A DNA stretch of 14,860 nucleotides from Amoebophilaceae bacterium (lineage in GTDB: Bacteria; Bacteroidota; Bacteroidia; Cytophagales; Amoebophilaceae), in assembly GCA_023257955.1 (NCBI GenBank), contig JALRAY010000021.1, forward strand, positions 1 to 14,860, read 5' to 3'. The position numbers were made by a program, and so were the translations under genes. Position 1 is the stretch's first letter. Each line of letters opens with the position of its first letter. Below, piece by piece: positions 8,171-14,860 of the stretch. Below the pieces are notes generated by a model. The model was not told the origin of the DNA. It did not search any database and saw only the letters and a list, made by a program, of their open reading frames with translations.

Positions 8171-8311
8171 CCTGTCGCTTGAAATATATCATAATGCCTA
8201 GTTTTGATAGATACAGTATATCGTGGTATCACATCCTGCTAAGCTTTGGTAATACCTGCTTTGCGTAATGTTATTGCACGCAAAGAATCTGAAGTATAGT
8301 CAAGCGACAGG
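8171..8311. repeat. 141-bp inverted-repeat element upstream of the permease gene
   Basis: CCTGTCGCTTGA at 8171-8182 and TCAAGCGACAGG at 8300-8311 are perfect 12-bp inverted arms around non-coding DNA. The right arm ends 59 bp before the permease ATG. It looks like another MITE or IS remnant and may have replaced the native promoter region. Confidence 0.5.
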
Positions 8312-8370
8312 TGTGTTATTCATACACATTTCAATCAGTATTCGTTCGTAACAGTCTCTTTGCTCCCCCT

Positions 8371-9327
8371 ATGAGTAGCATGCACGTTGTATTCAGTGTA
8401 CCCATCTTAGTTTTCTTCTTAGGCATTATCGCCTCAGTCATCCGTTCCGACTTAGCTATTCCAGCAGATATCAGCAAGTTTATTGCCCTTTACCTACTCT
8501 TTTCCATTGGCTTTCAAGGAGGTGTGGAACTTGCCCATAATGTATGGAAGATACACCAGGTAATACCAATGATGATAGGATTGTTGATGGCAGGTGCGAT
8601 ACCGCTTTATGTATTCTACATTGTCAAAAAGCAGTTGAGTTTATACAATGCAGCAGCATTAGCTGCTAGCTATGGCTCCATCAGCGTGGTAACCTTTTTG
8701 ACAGCTATCTCTTATTTAAATGATGCTCAAATACCGTATGGAGGGTATATGATAGCCTTGATGGCATTGATGGAGTTCCCCGCGATTTTGATTGGTCTGT
8801 TCCTCGTTAAAAAATATGCGCAGCAAGACATGTCTTATACCACCTCACACATCTTAAAGGAAGTATTCAAAAATGGCGCTATTGTGATACTGATAGGCGG
8901 ATTGCTGATAGGTTGTTGTAGCCATGCCTCAGACATTGCCTCTCTCAAACCCTTTTTTGTAGATATTCAACGGGGCTTCCTGCTCTTTTTTTTATTGGAT
9001 AAAGGCATACTGGTAGGGAGTAAAATAATCCACATTAGAAAAATTGGTATCTATATGATAGCACTAGGCCTAGGCCTCCCCATCATTAATGTTGCTATTG
9101 GGTTTGTATGCACGTATTGTTTCCATATCAATCCTGGCGATGGATTACTCTTAACCATTCTACTTTGTAGCGCCTCCTATATCGCCGTACCTGCGACTTT
9201 TAACCTCGCCGTACCGCAAGCCGATCCTAGTGTGTACTTAACACCGGCATTACTCATTACCTTTCCTTTCAATATGATGATGATTCCTGTGTATGGAGAG
9301 ATCATTCAGTACCTAGCACAATGCTAA
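8371..9327 (+). CDS. sbtA: Sodium-dependent bicarbonate transporter family permease (SbtA-like)
   Basis: SbtA-family (DUF897) proteins are inner-membrane permeases. The cyanobacterial founder imports bicarbonate with sodium; the substrate here is not shown. The 318-residue protein is almost wholly hydrophobic with about eight to ten membrane segments. Family landmarks are LLFSIGFQGGVEL at 42-54, GGYMIALMALMEFPAI at 124-139, and the C-terminal ADPSVYLTPALLITFPFN at 284-301. Length fits the family (about 310-370). The frame extends to a GTG at 8311, but that codon touches the inverted repeat and adds a polar, unconserved leader, so I chose ATG at 8371. No partner PII-like SbtB is visible. The gene is single, with 80 bp to the broken peptidase gene downstream. 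Confidence 0.85.
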   Translation: MSSMHVVFSVPILVFFLGIIASVIRSDLAIPADISKFIALYLLFSIGFQGGVELAHNVWKIHQVIPMMIGLLMAGAIPLYVFYIVKKQLSLYNAAALAASYGSISVVTFLTAISYLNDAQIPYGGYMIALMALMEFPAILIGLFLVKKYAQQDMSYTTSHILKEVFKNGAIVILIGGLLIGCCSHASDIASLKPFFVDIQRGFLLFFLLDKGILVGSKIIHIRKIGIYMIALGLGLPIINVAIGFVCTYCFHINPGDGLLLTILLCSASYIAVPATFNLAVPQADPSVYLTPALLITFPFNMMMIPVYGEIIQYLAQC

Positions 9328-9407
9328 AGATACTGCCAATAGCATGAGTGCAGAGAAAACGCTATATGTCGCCTCTGCTTAATATTTAATCGATTTATAC
9401 TTGTTCT

Positions 9408-10433
9408 ATGACGCCAAAATTTGATAAACCAATACCTACAAAACGCTGTTTTGTACCCCAAGATTTTACAGTAACTACTTGGGATACTTTAGAACCTTTT
9501 TACAACCTGCTACGTGATAGAGATATTACTTCTTTAGCAGACCTCAAGCAATGGCTCTTAGATCGCAGTGAGTTCGAAGGCGTAATAGAAGAATACGCAA
9601 GCTGGTGCTACATACACACAACCTGTGATACAAGCAACAAAGACGCAAAAGAAGCGTATGAACAATATGTAAAATCTATTGTCCCTCCTTTAGTTCCAGT
9701 ATCACAGACATTAGATCAAAAACTGATAGCATGTCCTTACTAAAAGCAATTAGCCGAAGAACCACAGTATAGAACCATGCTGCGTACTATCAAAACAGGT
9801 ATGAAACTCTATAGGGCTGAAAATATTCCGTTGTTAACAGAGGTAACATTGGATGCCCAACAATATGGCGAACGCATTAGTAACATGTCCATTACTAGGG
9901 CAGCAAAAAAGTTAACGCTACAAGAAGCAGCCTTGCATTTAGAGGCTACCGATAGGAAGGTGCGTGAAGAAGTATATAATCAAATTCATGCCCGTAGACT
10001 CGAAGACGAAACGGCTTTGGATGACTTATATAGCAAATTGGTACGACAAAGGCACCAGATTGCGCAAAATGCAGGATTCCATAATTTCAGAGACTACACT
10101 TTCGTGAGCCTTCAACGGTTTGATTATACTCCTGATGACTGTTTTACTTTACACCAAGCCATTCAAGAAGCAGTAGTTCCTGTCTTAAATGACCTCGCAC
10201 AACGACGTCAAGAACAATTACAACTTCCCACACTACGCCCATGGGACCATGCCGTAGATCCTACTAATCAGCCTCCTTTACGACCCTGTGCGGATACGGG
10301 CATATTGATAGAAAAAGCCACCCAGATACTAGATAAGCTAGATCCCTATTTTGGCAACTGCCTGCGAACCATGGTAGAGATGAAGCGACTAGATGTAGCC
10401 TCTCGACATCACAAAGCCCCCGGCGGTTACAAT
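9408..10433 (+). pseudogene. pepF: M3 family oligoendopeptidase F, broken twice
   Basis: M3B oligoendopeptidases are cytoplasmic zinc peptidases that degrade short peptides. The N-terminal piece (9408-9743) has the family-like start VPQDFTVTTWDTLEPFY and CYIHTTCDTSNKDAKEAY. An in-frame TAA at 9741-9743 stops it, and the same frame resumes directly (KQLAEEPQYRTM) to a 232-residue piece with EVYNQIHARRLEDETALDDLY and RFDYTPDDC. A single base change, for example TTA to TAA, explains the stop. The second break is at 10431: the sequence leaves the family exactly after KAPGGYN, just before the expected PFIF and HExxH zinc site, and enters a palindromic repeat. About 230 C-terminal residues, including all catalytic zinc ligands, are absent before the tmRNA. 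The gene cannot make an active peptidase. Confidence 0.88.
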
Positions 10434-10516
10434 AGAGTTCTTCTGAATCTCTTATGCGATATTCGTTCTTGTTGATAACAAGGTTACAATTTCGAGTTTC
10501 GGAAGAACTCTATTGA
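10431..10516. repeat. Palindromic IS-end repeat terminating the peptidase gene
   Basis: AATAGAGTTCTTCTGAATCTC at 10431-10451 (21 bases by position, two mismatches) is mirrored by 10494-10514, giving an 86-bp palindromic unit with a 42-bp centre. The right arm matches 4525-4547 perfectly in inverse orientation over 23 bases. The unit begins where pepF homology ends and stops about 100 bp before ssrA. This fits IS insertion followed by deletion of the IS body and the pepF 3' end. Confidence 0.6.
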
Positions 10517-10549
10517 TCTATGCGTTAGCATTCCTACGGACTTATCCCG

Positions 10550-10557
10550 TATCTTTG
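10550..10557 (+). promoter_or_regulatory. Possible Bacteroidota-type -7 element for ssrA
   Basis: TATCTTTG matches the Bacteroidota TAnnTTTG consensus and lies 60 bases before the mature tmRNA 5' end, leaving a short leader for RNase P to remove. The -33 element is poor (TTAG at 10525-10528, spacing 21). It sits just after the palindromic repeat. Confidence 0.35.
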
Positions 10558-10617
10558 CTACCTATACATGCATACTTTCATCTTTTATAGCCTGTGTGCT
10601 AGCGCGCATTTAGACAT

Positions 10618-11037
10618 GGGGCCGACAGGATTTGACGGTGAGATCAAAAGTAATGCAAGCATGCGAGGTGTTGTAAGTAGTACCTCTCCCAACAAACTTT
10701 CACAAAATGTAATTGGCACAACTTGCCACAGCAAAGCAAACAGAGACAATGTTTTGGCATTGTATTCTCCTATGCATACAGCTGCCGTGGCTGCCTAGTT
10801 GATAACTAGTCACCACTATCTCGTTAAGCTTTTGTTCTACAAGTTTAACATAGAGATATCATCTCGTAGAGCTAGCCTCAGGTAGTTTACGTGGTACCTG
10901 CGGTGAATTACCAGCGTATAAGGATATTTTACGATCCGTAACTAGATCAGGAATATCTCGAAAATCAACTAGTTACTAAGCATGTAGAAAACATTACCCA
11001 AGCTTATCGGACGAGGGTTCGAATCCCTCCGGCTCCA
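10618..11037 (+). ncRNA. ssrA: tmRNA (transfer-messenger RNA)
   Basis: tmRNA with SmpB rescues stalled ribosomes and tags the unfinished protein for proteolysis. The 5' end GGGGCCGA (10618) pairs with 3' CGGCTCC (11030-11036) to make a 7-bp acceptor stem with a G3-U70 wobble, the alanyl-tRNA synthetase identity element, followed by discriminator A. The T arm is visible: GAGGG (11013-11017), TTCGAAT loop, CCCTC (11025-11029). CCA is not encoded (CTA follows), so it must be added later. The tag reading frame runs from GCA at 10736 to TAG at 10796-10798 and reads ANRDNVLALYSPMHTAAVAA, twice the length of the usual ANDENYALAA type but ending in the hydrophobic AAVAA expected for protease recognition. 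One-piece, about 420 nt, with pseudoknot-rich sequence after the tag. Confidence 0.95.
10736..10798 (+). other. tmRNA tag-peptide open reading frame
   Basis: The resume codon is GCA (Ala) after CACAGCAAA, and 20 codons follow to TAG. The peptide ends TAAVAA, matching the small-hydrophobic C-terminus recognised by ClpXP-type proteases. The internal Leu/Tyr/Ser/Pro/Met/His stretch has no counterpart in the common short GENNYALAA-type tags of Bacteroidota. Confidence 0.8.
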
Positions 11038-11088
11038 CTATTCACGAATAGATCAATTATTTAACCTTAACTTATAAACAAACTATTT

Positions 11089-11936
11089 ATGAAAAAAATA
11101 TACAAAAGTAACCTATACCGTATTTGCTTAAGCTTGCTGCTGATTATTAGTATAGGAACCCAGAAGCATTTGTAACCTTACCTATGTGTATAGAAATTTG
11201 GGATAAAAATTGTCCTATTATGGAAGAAGAGATAGATAGGGCTATGAGTAGAATAAAAAGTAAAAATCAATTTACAATTCTAGAAGAAATGCGTCAACTG
11301 AGAATAGGACACATTAAAAAAGACCTTACTAAAAACCCCTTACCTTTATATAAGGATGCTAATACCCAAGCCCAAAAGTATCTTGAAACAAGTTTTGAAA
11401 GAATAAGCAATATTTTTTCCCAACATATTTTGCTCACTTTGTTCCCAATGTCATTGCAAGGCGCAGTTAGCGGGTCCCATTTTATTAGAAAAGCCTTGAA
11501 AATTTATCCGTTTATGCCAAATGGTTTGCCAGAAAAAGCAAAACAAATTTTAGAGACAGAAGCTGCGTTAGTTAAATTCTATAAAAGTATAGTTTTAGAA
11601 AATAAAGAGTTTCATGCAGCTACTTTTTGCTTGGAATGGTACGGAATTGAAGATTACACTATTCCTGATGATGATTTTCAAAGAAATATGGACTCATTAT
11701 TACAAGAAATTAACATTATTCCTAAATCTCGTCCTTATAGGGAGATAAAGAGTGTTCAGCAATCTTTTTACCTTAAGAGTCAGATAAGTAGGGGCTATCA
11801 AGTTTCTCCTTCTTCTCCTTCTTCTCCTTCTTCTCCTTCTTCTCCTTCTTCTCCTGCTTCCCCTGCAATGGCTACAAGTAGCGGTAGCGCAGGAATGTGT
11901 GGCACTAAAGGAAAGGGAAGAGGATGGGGGACTTAA
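11089..11936 (+). pseudogene. Secreted protein with SSP repeat, signal peptide frameshifted off
   Basis: ATG at 11089 opens a typical export signal, MKKIYKSNLYRICLSLLLIISIG, that stops at 11173-11175 after 28 codons. The body lies in another frame: open from 11151 (first ATG 11184), reading NPEAFVTLPMCIEIWDK and on for 250 residues to 11936. A single missing base near 11157-11162 would join them into one secreted protein. The body is a helical, Lys/Glu-rich domain that I do not recognise, then five perfect SSP units plus one ASP (11811-11864), then a Gly/Ser/Lys tail (GTKGKGRGWGT). The region is more A+T-rich than atpD. If the 11184 start is used, the protein would lack a signal. It could be a decaying effector or envelope protein. 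Confidence 0.55.
11811..11864 (+). repeat. 9-bp coding tandem repeat (TCTTCTCCT)
   Basis: Five perfect copies at 11811-11855 and a sixth diverged copy (11856-11864) are in frame and encode SSP, SSP, SSP, SSP, SSP, ASP; a 6-bp partial unit precedes them. Because the unit is a multiple of three, copy-number change would lengthen or shorten the linker without breaking the frame. Confidence 0.85.
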
Positions 11937-12030
11937 TTAAGTTAAGATGAGAATTTACATCTGTTAAGTTAAAATTTTAAGTAGCACGTATATTCAAACC
12001 ACTATCCAATCATTAAACTAAAACTTACCT

Positions 12031-13506
12031 ATGGGAGAAATAACACAAATCATCGGGCCTGTTGTAGACATCAGGTTTGCTTGCAGCGAGCAGCTGCCTA
12101 CTATTCTACATGCCTTAGAAGTGACAAATACCAGTGGAAAAAAGATAATTTTGGAATGCCAGCAACACTTAGGCGAAAACTTCGTTCGCACCATTGCCAT
12201 GGATAATACAGAGGGCCTCGTACGCGGCATGCGAGTTGTAGATACAAGAAAGCCGATTCAAATGCCGGTGGGAGAAAACATTAGAGGGCGATTGTTTAAT
12301 GCAGTAGGCGAAGCAATCGATGGCTTACCTAGTCCTCAAACAGAACACGCATTACCCATTCACCGTGCAGCGCCAGAGTTTAAAGATATCGCTACCACGC
12401 AAGAAGTATTATATACCGGCATCAAAGTCATAGACCTGCTAGCGCCCTATGTAAAAGGCGGTAAAATAGGTCTCTTCGGCGGCGCAGGTGTCGGCAAGAC
12501 GGTGATTATCATGGAGCTTATTGATAACATTGCTAAAGCCCATTCCGGATTATCAGTCTTTGCAGGCGTAGGAGAAAGGACCCGTGAAGGTAACGATCTC
12601 CTTCGTGAGATGATAGATTCCGGTGTAATTGACTATGGAGATGCCTTTAGAGCATCTATGGCAGAAGGTAAATGGGATCTCTCCAAAGTAGATCAGGAAG
12701 CACTGAGTAAATCCAATGCTACCTTAGTTTTTGGGCAAATGAATGAATCCCCAGGCGCTAGAGCCAGGGTGGCCCTTACTGGCTTGACTGCAGCCGAATA
12801 CTTTAGAGATGGTATAGGAGAAGAACAAGGACGAGACGTACTGTTATTTATAGATAATATCTTCCGGTTTACCCAAGCAGGCTCCGAGGTGTCTACCCTC
12901 TTAGGAAGAATGCCATCCGCAGTAGGCTATCAGCCTACCCTCGCTACGGAAATGGGCGCTATGCAAGAGCGCATCACGTCTATGCAAAAAGGGTCTATCA
13001 CATCCGTGCAAGCGGTGTATGTGCCTGCAGATGATTTAACAGATCCTGCACCTGCTACCACTTTTACGCACTTAGATGCCACCACCGTATTATCCCGAAA
13101 CATAGCTGCCAGGGGCATTTACCCAGCGGTAGATCCATTAGAATCTAGCTCGCGTATCTTAAATCCTGAAGTATTGGGAGAAGAGCACTATCAAACCGCC
13201 CAAAGGGTAATCAACATTCTGCAACGGTATAAAGAGCTGCAAGATATCATTGCCATCTTAGGTATGGATGAACTCTCAGAAGAAGATGTACAGGTAGTGT
13301 ATCGGGCAAGAAAAGTACAACGCTTCTTGTCACAACCCTTTCATGTAGCAGAACAGTTTACAGGCTTAAAAGGCATGCGTGTAAATATACAAGACACGAT
13401 CAAGGGCTTTAATATGATTATGGATGGGGAGTTAGATCACCTACCAGAGTCTGCCTTTAACTTGGTAGGCACCATAGAGCAAGCTATTGAAAAGGGAGAA
13501 GTTTAA
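12031..13506 (+). CDS. atpD: F1F0 ATP synthase subunit beta
   Basis: AtpD is the catalytic subunit of the F1 sector on the cytoplasmic face of the inner membrane, making or hydrolysing ATP as the rotor turns. The 491-residue protein begins MGEITQIIGPVVDIRF, the family's normal start. Key sites are intact: Walker A GGAGVGKT at 150-157, the catalytic Glu in GERTREGNDL at 181-190, Walker B LLFIDNIFRF at 271-280, and the PSAVGYQPTL loop at 295-304. The C-terminus (IEQAIEKGEV) is typical. In most bacteria atpC (epsilon) follows directly, but here the next frame is a broken P-loop gene 46 bp downstream and no atpC-like sequence is seen to the right edge. The alpha and gamma genes are also not upstream, so atpD is isolated from its operon partners. 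Confidence 0.98.
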   Translation: MGEITQIIGPVVDIRFACSEQLPTILHALEVTNTSGKKIILECQQHLGENFVRTIAMDNTEGLVRGMRVVDTRKPIQMPVGENIRGRLFNAVGEAIDGLPSPQTEHALPIHRAAPEFKDIATTQEVLYTGIKVIDLLAPYVKGGKIGLFGGAGVGKTVIIMELIDNIAKAHSGLSVFAGVGERTREGNDLLREMIDSGVIDYGDAFRASMAEGKWDLSKVDQEALSKSNATLVFGQMNESPGARARVALTGLTAAEYFRDGIGEEQGRDVLLFIDNIFRFTQAGSEVSTLLGRMPSAVGYQPTLATEMGAMQERITSMQKGSITSVQAVYVPADDLTDPAPATTFTHLDATTVLSRNIAARGIYPAVDPLESSSRILNPEVLGEEHYQTAQRVINILQRYKELQDIIAILGMDELSEEDVQVVYRARKVQRFLSQPFHVAEQFTGLKGMRVNIQDTIKGFNMIMDGELDHLPESAFNLVGTIEQAIEKGEV

Positions 13507-13552
13507 CATTTGCCAGTAGATGCCAATCTATTAAACGTATAAACGTAACCAT

Positions 13553-14116
13553 ATGTCACACAAGACAAGCATAATCTATCTAACAGGCAAACCCGGCGTC
13601 GGTAAATACACCATTGCTAAAGCATTGGCGGAAGGGAATAAGTTTCTTGTTTGCGATAATCAACTAATCAATAATCCCAAATCCCATTTTTGAGTTATTG
13701 CAATATGCTACTATTCTGCAATATCTGATTTTGCTTGGGAGGTGATTGGAGGTATTCGAAGATGTGTTTTTGCCTTTTTAGCACAAGAGAACGATAAGAG
13801 TTACATCTTAACCAATTGTCTATATGAAGATGCAGGGGATCAAGCCTGTTATGCAGAAGTGGTGTATATGGCAGAAAAAAGAGCGTCACTTTTTGTGCCC
13901 GTCAGGCTTTTGATTGACCAAGAGGAGCATCTACAACGTGTTACAAATCCAATCAGACGCAATCGATGGAAATCAATTGACCCCAAAGACGTTTATGATG
14001 TAACACCGCTTCTTTCCATTTCTCACCCTAATTTCCTTGAACTCAATGTTAGCAGATTGTCTCCAGAAGATGTGGCAGCAACCATTATGAATCATATTAA
14101 ACTACTACAAACTTGA
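13553..14116 (+). pseudogene. P-loop NTPase (small kinase-like AAA family), frameshifted
   Basis: ATG at 13553 starts MSHKTSIIYLTGKPGVGKYT, a Walker-A-like loop (GKPGVGKYT, with Tyr where Ser/Thr is usual), then CDNQLINNP. TGA at 13691-13693 ends this piece after 46 codons. The same frame resumes with AISDFAWEVIGGIRRCVFAFL through LTNCLYEDAGDQACYAE, VTNPIRRNRWKSIDP and SISHPNFLEL to 14116. The break is explained by a 7-bp tandem duplication, AATCCCA at 13673-13679 and 13680-13686. Removing one copy reads NNPIFELLQYA, and a further one-base loss near 13710-13725 restores the downstream frame. The whole would be a protein of about 185 residues, probably binding ATP. I recall similar unnamed AAA-family proteins but cannot give a substrate. 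Confidence 0.65.
13673..13686 (+). repeat. 7-bp tandem duplication that breaks the P-loop gene
   Basis: AATCCCA occurs twice in direct tandem. A gain of 7 bp shifts the frame by one and brings TGA at 13691 into frame. Deleting one copy in silico gives the expected continuation IFELLQYA. Confidence 0.7.
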
Positions 14117-14123
14117 AATAAAC

Positions 14124-14647
14124 ATGAAAAAGCAATCCTTAGAAGTTCCCAATGAGATGCAGCAACGATTTGATGCCATTGTTGCGCTTACAGATAGATT
14201 TAGTGATGAGAAGTTGAATAAAGAATATAAGGAACTGGCACAAGCATTAACCGCTAAGTTATGCAGGAAAAGAAATAGCCCCCTTAACTCAGGATCGGAC
14301 AAAGCATGGGCTTGCGCAATCATTCACGCGCTTGGCATGGTAAACTTTTTATACGATCCCAATACGCAACCTTATGTGACTAACACAAAGTTAGTAGGAT
14401 GGTTTGCGTAGGCAAAAGTACTGCATCCGGCAAATCAAAGCAAATACGCGATATGCTCAATGTTTCGCCACTAGATCATGAATGGATGCTACCAAGCCAA
14501 ATGGAGGATTTTTCGCCAATATGGTATGTAATGGTAAATGGCTTTATGGTGGACATACGCACGATGCCCCTAGAGGTGCAAGAGATAGCATTCGCTAAAG
14601 GGCTCATACCGTATATACCCCAACACGATGGGAAGGAAACCACATAA
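14124..14647 (+). pseudogene. DUF6398-like protein, frameshifted
   Basis: The first piece (14124-14411, 95 residues) reads MKKQSLEVPNEMQQRFDAIV with CRKRNSPLNSGSDKAWACAIIHALG and FLYDPN, and stops at TAG. The second piece (in a different frame, overlapping at 14399 and ending 14647) continues GKSTASGKSKQIRDMLN, DHEWMLPSQMED and GLIPYIPQ. Joined, they give the order I associate with the DUF6398 family, where a VGKST/SGKSK segment follows the DP-rich part. A missing base near 14403-14412 (reading ...FAVGKSTASGK) accounts for the break. Function is unknown and the domain name is from memory. The start is 7 bp after the stop of the broken P-loop gene, suggesting a former two-gene unit. Confidence 0.65.
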
Positions 14648-14670
14648 TAACGCTACATTACAAGCTTATT

Positions 14671-14817
14671 ATGGCGTCTTTTACTATGCAGGAATCGGAT
14701 GCTAACTTGGAAAGCATGATAGCCCAAGCCTTTGAAAAAGGAATAGATGATTACAACATAACAACTAACAACTCAATTACCCTGGACATTCCGCACCTGA
14801 AATTTTTCCCAAAATAG
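14671..14817 (+). CDS. Short unrecognised reading frame ending in repeat DNA
   Basis: A 48-codon frame starts MASFTMQESDANLESMIAQA and ends LDIPHLKFFPK. The last dozen codons fall in the repeat beginning at 14785, so the frame is probably the 5' end of a gene cut by a repeat insertion, or a chance frame. I recognise no domain. Confidence 0.25.
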   Translation: MASFTMQESDANLESMIAQAFEKGIDDYNITTNNSITLDIPHLKFFPK

Positions 14818-14860
14818 GTCAATACATTCATTAAACGTTGTTTTTAGAAATTTACTCTCG
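14785..14860. repeat. Repeat end at right edge, shared with 2.6-2.9 kb
   Basis: ACATTCCGCACCTGAA at 14786-14801 is identical to the reverse complement of 2864-2879, and its first 12 bases match 2662-2673 directly. AAATAGGTCAATACATTC at 14812-14829 also resembles the reverse complement of the stretch near 2621-2638 (16 of 18 bases). It is likely the end of an IS or MITE that continues past the window. Confidence 0.5.

Noticed and set aside
8311..8370. GTG start for the SbtA-like permease
   Set aside because: It falls on the inverted-repeat arm and adds a polar leader not seen in the family; ATG at 8371 fits better.
10568..10798. 76-codon plus-strand reading frame
   Set aside because: It lies on the tmRNA leader and body and ends at the tag-peptide stop. 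Only its last 20 codons are translated, as the tmRNA tag.
11038..11051. Hairpin CTATT-CACG-AATAG after tmRNA as a terminator
   Set aside because: Only a 5-bp AT-rich stem and no T-run follows.
11811..11864. CRISPR-like array
   Set aside because: The unit is 9 bp without spacers and lies in frame within a coding sequence; no other spaced repeats were seen in the window.

Overview
The window looks like a piece of the reduced, repeat-rich genome of an obligate intracellular Bacteroidota, most like the Amoebophilus/Cardinium group. The evidence is Bacteroidota-type GyrA, DnaG, AtpD and M3 oligoendopeptidase sequences, no clear Shine-Dalgarno sites, several genes broken by single stops or frameshifts, and many short inverted repeats that look like insertion-sequence (IS) ends or MITEs. 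The genus is inferred from gene content, not from a search.

Layout. Positions 1-2317 (minus) hold most of gyrA, which runs off the left edge. Positions 2318-2860 are AT-rich and carry two short inverted-repeat elements. Positions 2861-4426 (minus) encode a 521-residue predicted lipoprotein with the sequence signature of a GT-A glycosyltransferase of the TcdA/TcdB kind, the best candidate here for a host-directed effector. Positions 4427-5889 hold no convincing gene. They contain a 20-bp inverted-repeat element with a second element nested in it, a long hairpin, and a possible transposase scrap. dnaG (5890-7800, minus) is intact. A small basic protein (7961-8140) and an SbtA-type permease (8371-9327) follow on the plus strand.

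From 9408 onward, intact essential genes alternate with decayed ones. An M3 oligoendopeptidase has an in-frame stop and is cut off at its GGY motif by a palindromic repeat. The tmRNA gene ssrA is intact and encodes an unusual 20-residue tag. A secreted low-complexity protein has its signal peptide in a different frame from its body. atpD is intact, but no atpC follows it. A P-loop NTPase is broken by a 7-bp tandem duplication. A DUF6398-like protein is frameshifted. The right edge enters another repeat copy related to two near 2.7-2.9 kb.

GyrA, DnaG, AtpD and tmRNA are housekeeping functions for topology, priming, ATP and ribosome rescue. The remaining genes show erosion and mobile DNA. The glycosyltransferase-like lipoprotein is intact and visibly richer in A+T than gyrA and dnaG, which fits a separately acquired, retained host-interaction gene.
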